58,093 nucleotides of DNA from assembly GCA_037447605.1 (NCBI GenBank), contig CM074822.1, forward strand, positions 773,540 to 831,632, read 5' to 3'. The position numbers were made by a program, and so were the translations under genes. The notes below the pieces were generated by a model. It was not told the origin of the DNA, did no database searches, and worked only from the letters and a program-made list of their open reading frames with translations. The stretch comes from Zygnema circumcarinatum. Lineage: Eukaryota > Streptophyta > Zygnematophyceae > Zygnematales > Zygnemataceae. Positions 16,021 to 26,932 of the stretch are shown here, in pieces (the stretch's first letter is position 1; each line of letters starts with the position of its first letter).

Positions 16021-19000
16021 TTCTGGAATGTGCTCCTCCGAGCCACCGGAGGAAGCTTCTCGGAAGCTGCGGTTGGCAGCGGCGCCCCCCCCCTCTCCCT
16101 CTCAATGTGCGCCTTCAAATCTCTCAAAACCTTTATTTGACTCAGCTTCTCCGGGGACAACTTCTCCCAATAAATACCTGCAACTGAATTAGAATTAGAA
16201 TTAAAGCTTGAATTAGAGCGTGAATTAGGGTTTGTGAAAGGTTCAGGAGGAAGGATAGATGCAGAATTTGACTGGTAAAACATCAATTTCTTCTTCGTCT
16301 TCTTTTTTTAGATTTTTTTTTCTGAGCATTCTATGTTGTTTGGATGGAGGAGAAGTATGGTCACCTTGTGGTTTGGGTATCGGCGAGTTTTTTATACGAA
16401 TTATTTGAGTTGGGGTACAAATGATGTCCACGGGCATGTCGTGAATTAGCAACTTCCCAATGGGGATATCATCGACCAGCTGCTCATCAAGCACTGCACC
16501 ACAAACCCTAAACCCTAACTGTCAATACCCATCTATTTTTTTTATGTTTAAATATCGACTCCTGTAAGAGTTCACAGAGATCAATATTACACTTCACATA
16601 TAAAGATTTATACATACCGATTTTTTTTTTGTTTAAGACTACTTTTTTTCAAGTTTAGGTCTAAGGTCCTACCAGTTGTAACAATTGGAGTTGAGTCATC
16701 TATGGCCCCCATCCATCGAAGCATTCCGTACTCAAGTTCCGCAAAGCCCTGCACATGTACACAGTTCCATTGAACTGAAACAGTTTGAAACTCGGAACTC
16801 AACGGAACGGAGATTCCTCTCCCTCTCCCTCTCCCTCTCCTATTTGCCTGCAAATGTATGGCATTGAGGGAGGGAGAGAACTCTCCCTCTCCTCCCACCC
16901 CTCACCTCTCCCTTACCGAGTCGGGATCCACTTCTCGGATCCACCGCCACAGACCCCACAACAAGTAGATCCACTTTGATTTTATCAAATAGACCAATGG
17001 GAAGGCTCCACTTGGCAGCCCCTCGAGGAGTGCATGCCTCCACTATGGCCTCTTGGGAGAGCTCCGAAGGGTCAAGGCGGGAGAAGAATCCTGTGCGGAG
17101 GCGGGGCTGGGGGACCAATACAACTTTGCCACCTGAGAGAGGGAGAGAGGGAGGGAAGGAGGGAGAGAGAGAGGGAGGGAAAGAGTGAGAGGAAGGGAAA
17201 GAGAGACCGGGAAAGAGGGAGAGGGAGGGGAAGAGAAAGAGGGAAAGAGAGAGAGATGGAGGGAAAGAGCGAGGGGAGAGAGAGGGAGGGAAAGAGAGAG
17301 AGAGAGCGAGAGGGAAAGTTTGAGAGGGAGGGGAAGGGAGAGAGAGAGGGAAAGAGAGAGAGGGAGGGACAGGGAAAGAGAGAGGGAGAGGGAAGTGAGA
17401 GAGGGAGAGAAAGGGAGAGGGAGGGAAAGAGAAAGTGGGGGATAGAAAGAGAGGGAGGAAAGAGAGAGAGTGAGGGAAAGAGAGAGAGGACTAAGTGGAT
17501 CCGCAACATTCAGCCGGCCGAAAAGGAAAGGAAAGGGAAAGAGAGAGTGGGGGCGAGAGAGAGAGAGAGGGGAAGAGTGAGAGGGAGGGAAAGAGAGAGA
17601 GAGGGAGGGAACGACGGAGAGACGGATGGAAAGAGAGAGAAAGGGAGGGAAAGGGAGAGAGAGATGGTGAGGGAAAGGGAGAGGGAGATGGGGAGGGAAA
17701 GAGAGAGGGAGAGAAAGAGAGAGAGGGAAGGAAAGAGTGATAGAGACAGAGGGAGAGAGCGAGGGAGAAAAAAAAGTACGAAACAATGTCGCATGCTGTT
17801 AGACCTGATTTCATTTTGTGATCACTGAAGTCAGCGGACCTGGTAACACCAATATTAGGGTTATGGGTGAGAGGAAAAGGAAGATAAATACATGTATTGG
17901 ACTTCGCAGTTTGGTTAGGGTTTGTGCAGAATTAGGGTTACCTGCCAGTGCGAGAAACCTCACTTGCTTCTGAGGGCTGTCGGGATTTATTTTGACGATT
18001 TTGGAAGCAATAAACTCTGGGAGAAGGGCAAGCTGATGGACAAAAAAAACCGCAGAGGCAAAAATTAATCATCAAAAGGGGAAAAAAAAAAAAAGCTCCT
18101 TTGTAGGTCTAGTAGTGCATGGAACTCATTTCACATTTCAGTAATTCAGGAATGAATTGATTGGCTTTCACATCTAAAGCTTGCATGAACCCTAAGCTTC
18201 AATCCTTCACTCCTTCGATCAAGAAATAGTAAAATTAGAGATTAGAAATTAGAGATTATATAGAGATCGACCAACAATAGAATATAAGATTGTGGGTGAT
18301 AGGATGGAAAAAAGGCAAACAGAATAGCGCTTTCATTCAGTGTTGCATCACCTTCACTCATAGCGAGACAGATAACATTACATTCAGAGAGAAAGAGTGA
18401 GAAGGAAAGAGCGATTGAGAGTGAGAGGAGGAGAGGGAGAGAGCGAATGAGAGAGGGAGTGGAGGGGCAGAAAGCGAGTGAAAACGAGGAGAGAGTGCGC
18501 GAGATGAGAACGGAGAGGAAAGCGAGATAGAGGGAGCATCAATTTCAAACCATTTTAAATTGAAATTCGCACTCCCCTGCTTAACTTAGTGAGTAATCTA
18601 TGAATTTATGGCTTAATTTCTAACTTAGTGAGTAATTTATGAATTTATTGCTTAATTTCTCCGCTGCATACCTTAGCAGCGGCTTCTCCAGCGCCCACAA
18701 AATTAGGGATTCTGTGATGAACGGGACGCGGAGCCTGCGCCAAATTCCGTTTCTCGAGCATGTCCCAAATGCGCTTCCGAATGGCCCACTTCCACGCACC
18801 TGCAGACGCTCCCTCTCCCTCTCCCCCACTCTCTCCTCCTCCCTCTCCCTCTCCCTCTCCTCCTCCTCTCTCCTCCATTGCCTCCACCTCTGAAGCTCGC
18901 TTTGCCATAGTCTCTCGCGCCAGCTCGTCAAGCCTTAACCTCTCATCCTCCCCCTCTCCCTCTCCCTCTCCCAGTCCCTCCCCTTCTCTCTCTCCCCCCT

Positions 19001-19067
19001 GCTCTCTCTCTCTCTCTCTCTCCCCCCTCATCGCAGCATCCTGCATATTACGTTCACTCAAAGCCAT
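15975..19067 (-). CDS. 5-formyltetrahydrofolate cyclo-ligase-like protein COG0212
   Basis: Plant COG0212 protein of about 373 residues, a paralogue of 5-formyl-THF cyclo-ligase. Family knowledge places the plant members in plastids and links them to thiamin metabolism, not to genuine cyclo-ligase activity. Six exons: 18672-19067, 17942-18032, 16906-17132, 16673-16748, 16365-16493 and 15975-16177, all GT-AG with matching phases. Diagnostic runs in order: [129 protein letters not shown] and [12 protein letters not shown]. The start MALSERN lies in CTGCCATGG. An upstream in-frame ATG at 19319 would add a tail running through the G-box region and is less likely. The first 70 residues are Glu/Arg-rich and repeat-derived, so a transit peptide is not obvious. 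The last ~20 residues run into a CT minisatellite. Confidence 0.9.
17137..17765. repeat. GA-rich tract in COG0212 intron 2
   Basis: GGGAGAGAGAGGGAAAGAG-type purine DNA on the + strand, so the intron RNA is pyrimidine-rich right up to the acceptor CTCTCTCAG at 17133. Stop-free frames here (GKREREG / SLSLPLSF) are not genes. Confidence 0.9.
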
Positions 19068-19199
19068 GGCAGAAAACCCACTTCTCCTCTTCCGTAACCC
19101 TGACCCTAACCCTAATTCCCCCCACCCCCTCCCCTTCCCCTTACAACCTTCACTCACAGCTGCCGCCCAAGCTCTATGACTACATCGAAAATTCTCGGT

Positions 19200-19580
19200 A
19201 ATGCCTGCCACGTGGCCAGCTGCTTGTACATTCCGGACGTCCGGATGTGCCACGTGGCACCAGTTTGCGGCGGACACGTGGCATGACAGGCTGCCAGAGA
19301 GACACCACGTGGCAGCCATGGATGATAGCCCTACCCCTCACCCTTGAAGTGTTGTGCCTTTATTGCGCTCCATAGGGCCCCTTTTGAGGCAACCTCCACG
19401 TCAATATACCACGTCAGCATTCAAAAATCAAAAAAATCGGCGGTTTTTCCGTTTAGAAAATGCAAAGAACTGGGTTTGCGAGCGGGCCCAGTTTGCAACT
19501 CCGGTTTTTGGCCAAAAAAAATGATACGTGATGTATGGACCAATGCTAGGACGCCACGTGGACTAGAAGGACACTAGGCG
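19200..19580. promoter_or_regulatory. Cluster of CACGTG G-boxes upstream of COG0212
   Basis: Five CACGTG hexamers, mostly within (G/A)CCACGTGGC or ACACGTGGC, at 19209, 19251, 19275, 19306 and 19555. Three more sit in the tandem repeat just to the right. The hexamer is the core bound by bZIP and bHLH (PIF/ABF-type) factors in plants. Position upstream of the COG0212 start suggests a light- or stress-responsive promoter. This is inference from motif density only. Confidence 0.6.
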
Positions 19581-19690
19581 CACATCGCCACTTCTGTATG
19601 GCGTCATTCAGTGGTCAGCGAGCTCTTTGTTGTCGTCAGGCGACACATGGCATGTCCAAGAGCAGAACCTCATATCTCGCACAAGGAAAT

Positions 19691-19912
19691 GTTTCAACAA
19701 ATCGGGTTCTGACACGTGTCACAACAGAAAAAGTTAATACAACGGGCAGATGTTTCAATGAATCGCGTGCTGACACGTGCTGCCACACCGAGAAAGTTCT
19801 CACAATGGGCAGATGTTTCAACGAATCGCGTGCCGACACGTGGCTCCACACCGGAAAACTTCTTACAACGGGCAGATGTGTCAACGAATCGCGCACCACA
19901 CCAGAAAAGTTA
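19691..19912. repeat. Tandem repeat of a G-box-bearing 61- to 63-bp unit
   Basis: Units begin at 19691, 19752, 19815 and 19878 (last one truncated), each starting GTTTCAACGAATCGCG and ending ACAACGGGCAGAT. The first three each carry one ACACGTG box (19714, 19774, 19837). A promoter element has been multiplied in place. Confidence 0.88.
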
Positions 19913-20348
19913 GGAACCTGGTAACGGGAAAGCGCTGATTTTTTCGACTCTTCCAAGTGGCAAATTTAATAACAATAATAATTTAACGTGGGTCTTAGTT
20001 ACCATTCCTCCTTCCGATTCCTTTTTTTTGCTTAGGGTTTTAGGGATTAGGGTTTCAGGGTTTTCGGGTTTTTGGGAATGTGGAATCAGGCAATGGATGG
20101 TTGGGATGAAATCCCACTTGTAGCATAAAACGACAAAATAGCGAAAATAGCTTTTTGCGAATACTATCCTCATCTTTGGCCTCATTAAAAAAAATTGTTT
20201 TTTTTCGAACCTAATTTGCCATTTTTAAGATCTACACGACGACAACAACTTTCAGTTACTGTAAAAAAAATTCCACCAATACACTGGTTACAAAAGAAAA
20301 TTTAAAATTAAAAAAAAATATTTTTACATTAACCTAATTGAATTGAAT
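19913..20348. other. 3' flank of KNOX gene
   Basis: AT-rich with A/T homopolymers and a telomere-like TTAGGGTTTTAGGGATTAGG word at about 20033. No gene seen. Confidence 0.5.
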
Positions 20349-21885
20349 TCACGGCGTGGGCTTGCGCTTGTTGGCGGCGTTCTTGGCGGCGGGCTGCTGC
20401 GCGGGCGACACGTGCCAGTTGCGCTTGCGCTGGTTTATGAACCAGTTGTTGATCTGCTTCAGCTCCAGCCCCGTCTGCCGCACAAGCACGCCCTTCTCCT
20501 CCTCCTGCGACCACGCACGCACGCACGCACTCAGAACTTCGATCATGTCAGGGGAGGAAGGACGGGTGGGGAGGGGGGAGGGGGAAGGAGAGGAGGAGGG
20601 AGGGAGGGGGAGGGGAGGGAGGGGGAGGGAGGGGGGGAAGGGAGGGGGAAGGGATGGGGGATGGGGGAGGTGGGGAGGGGGAGGGAGGGGGAGAAGGGAG
20701 GGGGAGAGGGAGAGGGAAGGGAGGGGGAAGGGATGGGGGATGGGGGAGGTGGGGAGTGTGGAGGGAGGGGGAAGAATGAGGGGGGCGAGGGAAGGGAGGG
20801 GGATGGGGGAGGTGGGGAGGGGGAGGGGGGAGGGAGGGGGAGGGAGGGAGGGTGCCGGGGAGGGAATGGGGAGCGTGAGAGAGAAAGAAACTGAGAGGGA
20901 AATTTCTGTATTTGAATGTCCTTGCCGTTGGATAGGGCCACTTGGCGTGCGCATTCCACCACGCTTTGAGCACTGCCGTTGTGTCTCCCGGAAGCTTCCC
21001 TGCACGTCTCTTCCTCATAATCTCTTCCCGGACATCGCTGATCTTATCGCGGTACCCCTGCACGTGCGGAACCCCAACCTTTCTTTACATTCTTTTTTGC
21101 TAATTGTGCTATTAATCACCGAAGCACCTTCAAAAAAAACCCCTTAGAGACCCTAAACGAGCCACATGACTAACATAACAAGAACAAACCATGCAGATCC
21201 AAGTCTCTCACATTCTTAAGCTCAAGTTTTAGCTCCTCCCGCATGCGTTCCATGATGCTCCGTTCGCTGTCAGTGGGCACAAGGGGGCCGTAGGGCCCCG
21301 TGGCGGCCCCTTCTCTGCTCGATAGGTTTGAAATTTCAGAGTCATCGATGTCAAGATCATCATCGTCTGACATAGTTGCACCAGTTCCCGGACCCGGCTC
21401 CGTTCCTGGTAAAATTCGCAGCAAAAGTAGGAAAAATTAGGTGAAGTTGCAACGTATGAAAGTAGGAAAGTAGGATGCAGAGTCATAGTGATTGCTGTCT
21501 GCAATATATACTTATGTATAGCAGGTTTTCTGGGGGTTTTTTTTTTTTAAACAGAGAGATGTACTAAGTAAACCTGTAATGGAGATAAGCGACTGCTCCA
21601 ACTCCCAGCACGCTAGAACGGCCTCCCTCGCGTGGACCTTCACGTGTTCCTCCAATTGCCCCCGAAAGGACCGAAGGAGAACCACGAACTGGGCCTGCAG
21701 TTTGCAAAGGAGGAAAGAAGGAGGGCCCAAACTTGAGAATATTCCACAACAAATTAAAATTCTCGAAACCATGAATTGCACTTGTCAATATAATGTTGAT
21801 CTCACATTCAATTTAGAGAGATTTCATTCAAAGAAAGGCCCTTCTATGTTAGTATGCTTGCACCCATTATACTAAAATTGTATAT

Positions 21886-21929
<44 letters not shown>

Positions 21930-23303
21930 ACTATACTTGTATATTGTTATTCCGCATCCTCACCATGAAGCGGTCTAGTTCTCCGCTATCTTCATTCAGC
22001 TCTCCAGCTTCCTTCAAAAAAGCCAAGTACTTCCCCACCACAAGCTCCGACCGCTCGAGCTGAAGGTCCAAGTAAGGGAGTCGGTCCAGCGGAGTAGCAA
22101 CCTGCTCAAATTTCACTCCCCATTAAAAGCAAAGTCACAAAATGAAATGATCAAAGGGGGCACATCGTTCATTGCAATCGATTCATTGAAGGAATTAAAT
22201 CCCACAATTCTGTCGTCAAGACCTCTCACCTTCAGGCAAGCGACGTGCGCCTCCAATAGCTGCTCATATAGAGGGTGGGCGACAATCCTCGCCTTTAAAA
22301 CGTTCATATCTTCTTCTCGTGCTTGTGAATCTGGGTGGGAATCCCCCCCTCCTCCTATTACTCCTCCTCCCCCTCCTGCTCCTACTCCTCCTCCCCCTCC
22401 TTCCTTTTCCCCCATAACAGCCACCCCCACAGCCCCCATCTTCCCATTTTGAAGATCATCAGATCCTGTGGTCACAAGTCTTTTTCTTTCCAGCCAGCTC
22501 ACATCCTCCCCCCCCATCTGTTGAGTGGGCACATATTGAACTAACTGTCCACTGTCTGCATCATATGTTCCTCTCACAAGCGCGTGATGCACAGTGTCCT
22601 CAATAAGCGAATGACTCGTCTGCATCACTGAAGCAGGGGCAGCCGCTACATCACCCTCTCCGTGAACAGCTTGCTTTTCTGGCCCAGCTTGATCCAGTAT
22701 CGCGATATCAACCCCAGATGCTGAAGGAGTTAAAGCCATTTTCTGCGCAGCATCTTGGACAGATGGAGGACTCATATCGCTTGGTGTTGTGTGAGCCCCT
22801 TCTCTTTGCAAGCCGCTGCTCGGACTGCTTCCGTCAGTCTCCATCAACAGAGTGCGGAAACTTCTACTAGAAAACCCATCTCCTGAACCGTTTCCGTTAC
22901 GAATTCCATCATGGGGGCTACTGTCACTGCGTAGGAGTTTTCCAGCCGGTTCTAAGCCATTAAGAATCTCCTTCTCCACCACTATGCTCTGCTTTAGAGA
23001 AGAGATTCCAGACATCGAAAATGTTTCTTCTGTTGCAATCGACTCGGATTTTTGTGTGGAGCCATTGAGAGCCCTCTCTCCCGCCCTTCCGATTGCGTTG
23101 TCTGCTGAGCCATGGCTCTTTGGAGTGCTTTCCTCTAGGGTGGATAAGTGCACACCTTCCCATAAGACGTTATACGTTGCAGGAGTTGGGTTGGGATCAT
23201 TATGTGCGGCATCCTTGATGTCTTTTGTGATGCCATTGGACTGAATTTCCATCTTAACATCAGTCATCTCCCCCAGAAGCAAGCTACCCTCGGGTATCGG
23301 CAT
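20349..23303 (-). CDS. KNOX homeodomain transcription factor (class II-like)
   Basis: TALE-class nuclear transcription factor of about 604 residues. Exons: 22230-23303, 21964-22101, 21574-21694, 21212-21405, 20926-21057 and 20349-20504. Domains in order: a 330-residue low-complexity N-terminus with a Gly run; KNOX1 ([32 protein letters not shown]); KNOX2 ([33 protein letters not shown]); linker [14 protein letters not shown] (LKLELKNGYRDKI); and homeodomain ([43 protein letters not shown]). The [12 protein letters not shown] and GTGATMSDD words favour class II. KNOX proteins pair with BELL partners and control meristem or diploid-phase development. The intron after WPYPT is at the classic TALE position but has a GC donor. 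The first in-frame ATG is used. A stop precedes it, although an upstream exon cannot be excluded. The N-terminus is longer than in most land-plant KNOX proteins. Confidence 0.93.
20555..20890. repeat. GGGGA-rich tract in KNOX last intron
   Basis: Purine-rich + strand DNA (GGGAGGGGGAAGGGATGGGGGA repeated) filling the intron between the WPYPT exon and the terminal homeodomain exon. Confidence 0.9.
21890..21926. repeat. (AT)n microsatellite in KNOX intron
   Basis: About 18 AT dinucleotides in the intron between the two MEINOX halves. Confidence 0.95.
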
Positions 23304-24720
23304 AGTTTCCACATTAATCCAGCATGATTTTTTCCTCTGTGCCTTCTCTTTTCATCTGATACTCTTTATTTGGCCTCACTAATATGATAAGCACGACTAC
23401 TTACCCCTAAAATTTAATCTCTAATAAAGGAAAGTCACAAACGAAGTAGAACCTTTTTCTGCTGCCTTCGTTTCAGCCATTGCTCGCGCAGAACCACCGG
23501 AGCTTCTACAGCAGACCGCCTACATTTTAAACCGCCAGCAACTATCCATCTCACCTCACCTCTCCGTCCTCCTCTATCGTTCAAATCCCTTCGTGAAGAT
23601 GTGACAAGCCCACCCCCGAAGTCACAGGGAAAAAAATCAGTTGGTACCTTGCCGCCCAGGAAGCTTCCGCCTACCAAAAGCGTCATTAGCTAATCAAAAC
23701 TGCGTAAATTGCTGAAAATAGACAAAACCCATATCACAAATCTCTCCTTCTAGAAGCTCAATTGGCCTTTTCCCCCATCCCCCGCCCTTCCCGCGGCCCC
23801 ACATCCCCTCAATGCAGCTGCCTGTCTTGTCCTTTTTGGCGTCTATTCCGACCGCCTTCTTGGCGAGAGGAGGGGTGTGACCGCCCGTGACGGCTGACAA
23901 GCAGAGATGGAGAGGACCGCCGTACGGATGACAGCGACCGGCGGGCCATGACGGAGCATGCAAGGCGGGCGGCGCCGTACGGCATCGGCGCGCAGTGCCG
24001 GCCGAGAACAGAACGCGGCGGGACATGTCCAACGAATCGCGGCAAGGTGATGACAAGAGGGCGAGCGCGCGCACGTGCGGCGGTGGGCATGTGGTTGGTT
24101 TGGATGCATGGGGACCATGTGTGAAATTGCTCTGACATGACATGGGACAAGTGTAACGGGAGAGGGAAAATGGCATTGATCTCACGATGGCGATGATGCC
24201 ATCAAATGTACATGGACAATAGCAGCATCATGGGGAATCACGAGGGAAAAGCGAGAGTCAGAGATTGCCATGTGGGGCCCAAAGGGAGAGGGAAAATGGC
24301 ATTGATCTCACGATGGCGAGGCCATCGTGAGCCATCGTGAGTTCGTGAGCCATCATATACATGGACAAAAGCAACATGGAAACCACGAGAATTTGGTCGC
24401 AAAGGACCTAAGCACAAATGAAAACAGCTAAGAACGACAAGTGTTACTAAATATATATGTATATATATATTTCACAAGATCCATATCTATCCATATTTGT
24501 TTGCTTTTGAGTGTTTATCACTAGTGATCGAGAATTCGAATTCAGACGTCGAAATTCGCACGGCCTATCAGAAAAAAAGAGAGTCCCACTCGCTTTTGAG
24601 TAGAACCCCAAGGCTAACCTACAACAATAAAAGAAAGTCTACTATATTCTTTAAATGTACACTCAGCTCTCAAACCTGTACACTAATCCTATGAATGGTA
24701 ACGAAAAAACCAGTTTCCTA
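23304..24720. other. KNOX upstream region and intergenic DNA
   Basis: Presumed KNOX 5' region. An open - strand frame at 23435-23686 could be a leader exon but has no recognisable content. From about 24150 the DNA carries two copies of a dispersed repeat (separate entry). A short TATATATGTATATATAT run is at about 24450. No other gene seen. Confidence 0.5.
24155..24410. repeat. Dispersed repeat, two adjacent copies (third near 27.0 kb)
   Basis: The words GAGAGGGAAAATGGCATTGA + TCTCACGATGGCGA occur at about 24159 and again at about 24287. Each is followed by ACATGGACAAnAGCAnCAT and GGnAnnCACGAG. A diverged third copy lies at about 27010-27105 (GGGATTGATCTCACAATGGC ... ACATGGACAACAACAACAG ... 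GGAACCACGAGGAA). These look like members of one unclassified repeat family. Confidence 0.7.
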
Positions 24721-26248
24721 CTAGCCGGGGGTGAAGGCGGTGGCGTATGCCCAGGCGTTGTTGACGGCGGGGTCAACAAGGTGGTCGGACAAGTTCTGGA
24801 GGGCAGACTTTCCAGTGACGATGGCCTGCACGAAGAAGCCGAACATGGAGAACATGCGAGGCACCCGTTCTTGATCTCCTTCACCTTAGCTCGGCGAAGG
24901 TCTCGGGGTCGTCAGACAAACCAAGGGGGTCGAAGCTGCCACCGGGGTTCAGGGGGTCGGTCACCTCTCCCAGGGGGCCGCCGGAGACACGGTAGCCCTC
25001 AATGGCGCCCATGAGCAGCACCTGCGTTCCGAGGATGGCGAGGATGCCTCTGCGCGTGGATGAGGCTGGGGTTGCCGAGGTAGTCCAGGCCGCCGTCAGC
25101 GAAGATCTGGGCGCCGGCCTTGAACCCCAGGGCCTCGCCAAAGTTCATACCGCTGTTGGCAAGGAGCTCGGGGAACAGGCAGCCGAGGGCTCCCAACATG
25201 GCCCAGCGAGCGTGGCTGACTTGCATATGTAAACGACAGATGGAAGACAAAAGGTCAGTCTCGCGTAAGTGCTAAGGAGGGAACATTGGTACAGTAGAAG
25301 TGTTGCAGTTAGCGTCATTGGGAAAAATGACACCATTGCACCGGTCGTTTCCACCATTTGCTTGTTCGTATGTTTAATCAGTGGAAACGGAACATGAATA
25401 CTGCATTCTCACATCCGTCTACCAGTTTCTTGGAGACATCCAATTTTTCATAGGCGCCCAAGGATGGTCACGACCCAAAATTTAAGAAGTCGAAGTTCCT
25501 GTTCTCCCTGAGCTGATGCCTAAAGCGTAAGGCAGCGCAACTGATCTTGGCCTTATTCCTCCAATGGTAGAACGATGAAACCGAGCATTTCACGTAAGAT
25601 ATCCCTCTGCACTGACCTCGAAATGTGCTACAATCATCTCCATTCTATTGCCGAGGACACAAACAGAGTCCTATTCTCGAGTCTGACAGCCTGTGACAAC
25701 GATGAAATTTAACAAACGAGTTCAGACCTATCTTTTGACCAGAGCTTCAGCTACTCTACACGTCCAAGCAGTAAGAAAACTTCCAAAAGTTCCAATGCTT
25801 ATGAAGAATTTTAACGCAGCCTGAAACATAGCATCCGACTGCCGGCTTTCTACCACAATCATGAAACATGCCTCTCCGGTTGATCCCCCACTCTGCATAG
25901 AAACTAGGATAGAAGGACGATCCACCGAAAGCAAGCTTAGTCAGTGCGCACCTCAAGCTCGCGGTTTCTGGCGAAGCTGGGTCAGCGGAGAGACCGGCGG
26001 TGTCCCAGCCGTAGTCACCGGGGTACTCGCCGGTGAGGTAGGAGGGGGTGGCGGCGGAGAAGGGGCCCAGGAACTTGGGGCGGTCAGCGCCCTACCAGAT
26101 GGACTCGGAGACCTGGACCTTGGTGCGGCGCACCATGGAACATGGCGACACGCGCCTCGCTGCTGCCGACATGGCGGGCGAGCTCGGCGATCTGCACGAC
26201 GAAGGTGGAGGCTGCGGCCATGGCGGGGGCGGCGATGAGGGCGGCCAT
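24721..26248 (-). pseudogene. LHCB-like chlorophyll a/b-binding protein gene, disrupted
   Basis: Two-exon relic of a light-harvesting complex II gene; intact members bind chlorophyll in the thylakoid. Exon 1, about 25952-26248, holds the transit-peptide start MAALIAAP and recognisable words [30 protein letters not shown]. Exon 2, 24721-25220, holds [64 protein letters not shown] and [11 protein letters not shown] before TAG. Lesions against the family pattern: extra bases near 26135; TAG replacing Tyr of WYG at 26093-26095; about 4 bases missing near 25975; acceptor AA instead of AG (T at 25221); one extra base near 25047; and single bases missing near 24886 and 24855. Amino acid conservation between lesions is high, so the loss is recent or the assembly is poor here. 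Neighbouring genes show no such damage. Confidence 0.8.
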
Positions 26249-26374
26249 GGCTGCTGCTGCTGCTTGCAGAAGCTTTACAGAAGCTTGGAGAAGCTCTTGC
26301 AAGAGTTTGGAAGCTGAGTGGGAAATTTGCAGAGGGTGGATTTGAAGGGGGCGGATTTGAAGAGGGCGGCACCG

Positions 26375-26515
26375 CAGGATTTTATAAAGCTGCCCGGCTT
26401 GAAAAAAACACACTTGGTCGGTCCGCGGGCTGCCCGGAAATCCGGACGAAGTCTGTCCTCAAACTCTCCGACCAATCAGCGCGCAAGTTTGTGCCACGTG
26501 GTGACACGTGGCGCG
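26375..26515 (-). promoter_or_regulatory. LHCB-type promoter: TATA, CCAAT and G-boxes
   Basis: Upstream of the LHCB-like start on the - strand there is a TATA-like TTTATAAAAT at about 26380-26389, an ATTGG (CCAAT) box at about 26472, and two overlapping CACGTG boxes at about 26493-26510 (CCACGTGGTGACACGTGGC read on +). The order fits a light-regulated plant promoter still intact in front of a damaged coding region. Confidence 0.6.
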
Positions 26516-26632
26516 TGATGAATGGGTGGAATCCGACCGAACGGGCCAATGCACAACTTGGGATTTGGAATTTCGCTAACGCCACACGGGAAGCGGCATG
26601 GGTTTGATTTGTTTTTTTTGGTTTTGGGGGGA

Positions 26633-26932
26633 GGGGGTCAGACTTACCGCGGAGCGTACGAAATTCCAGAATTCAGTACTGTATACGAAAAGTCACTTTT
26701 TTCGTGTACGAATTTCAGACTGGGATATGCGGCTCCGTCGAACCTAAGCCATACCAAAATGCGTACGTAGCCAAATACGAAATACTGTACGCCCGGCAGA
26801 CGTACGAAATTGATTTGTATTCATTTGGAGCTGCGGATCCCAACCCGAAATTCGTACAAGAAAAAGTGACTTTTCGTATACTGAATTCGAGAATTTCCGT
26901 ACGCTCCGCGCTAAGTCTGACCCCCCCCCCCC
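26633..26932. mobile_element. MITE-like element with about 95-bp terminal inverted repeats
   Basis: The left arm starts GGGGGTCAGACTTACCGCGG and the right arm is its imperfect inverse ending CGCGCTAAGTCTGACCCCC. Pairing continues inwards through GCGGAGCGTACG, GAATTCAGTA, TACGAAAAGTCACTTTTT, TGTACGAATTTC and GGGAT.CG..GCTCC, leaving a loop of about 100 bases. No coding capacity. The outermost word matches the termini of the two elements near 56 kb. A target duplication is not clear because of the flanking poly-G/C. Confidence 0.85.

Noticed and set aside
17034-17828. 264-codon Arg/Glu/Gly-rich + strand frame and SLPLSLS - strand frames
   Set aside because: GA repeat inside a COG0212 intron.
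18645-19319. COG0212 start at the upstream ATG (19319)
   Set aside because: Would translate the G-box cluster and a telomere-like word. The ATG at 19067 has better context. Kept as an alternative only.
22113-23312. KNOX start at 23312 and read-through to 22113
   Set aside because: The apparent start is GTG, not ATG, and the frame runs past the GTGAGA donor at 22229 into intron.
24721-26248. Calling the LHCB-like locus a functional gene
   Set aside because: In-frame stop, several frameshifts and a lost acceptor AG cannot be bypassed by splicing while keeping the LHC helices.
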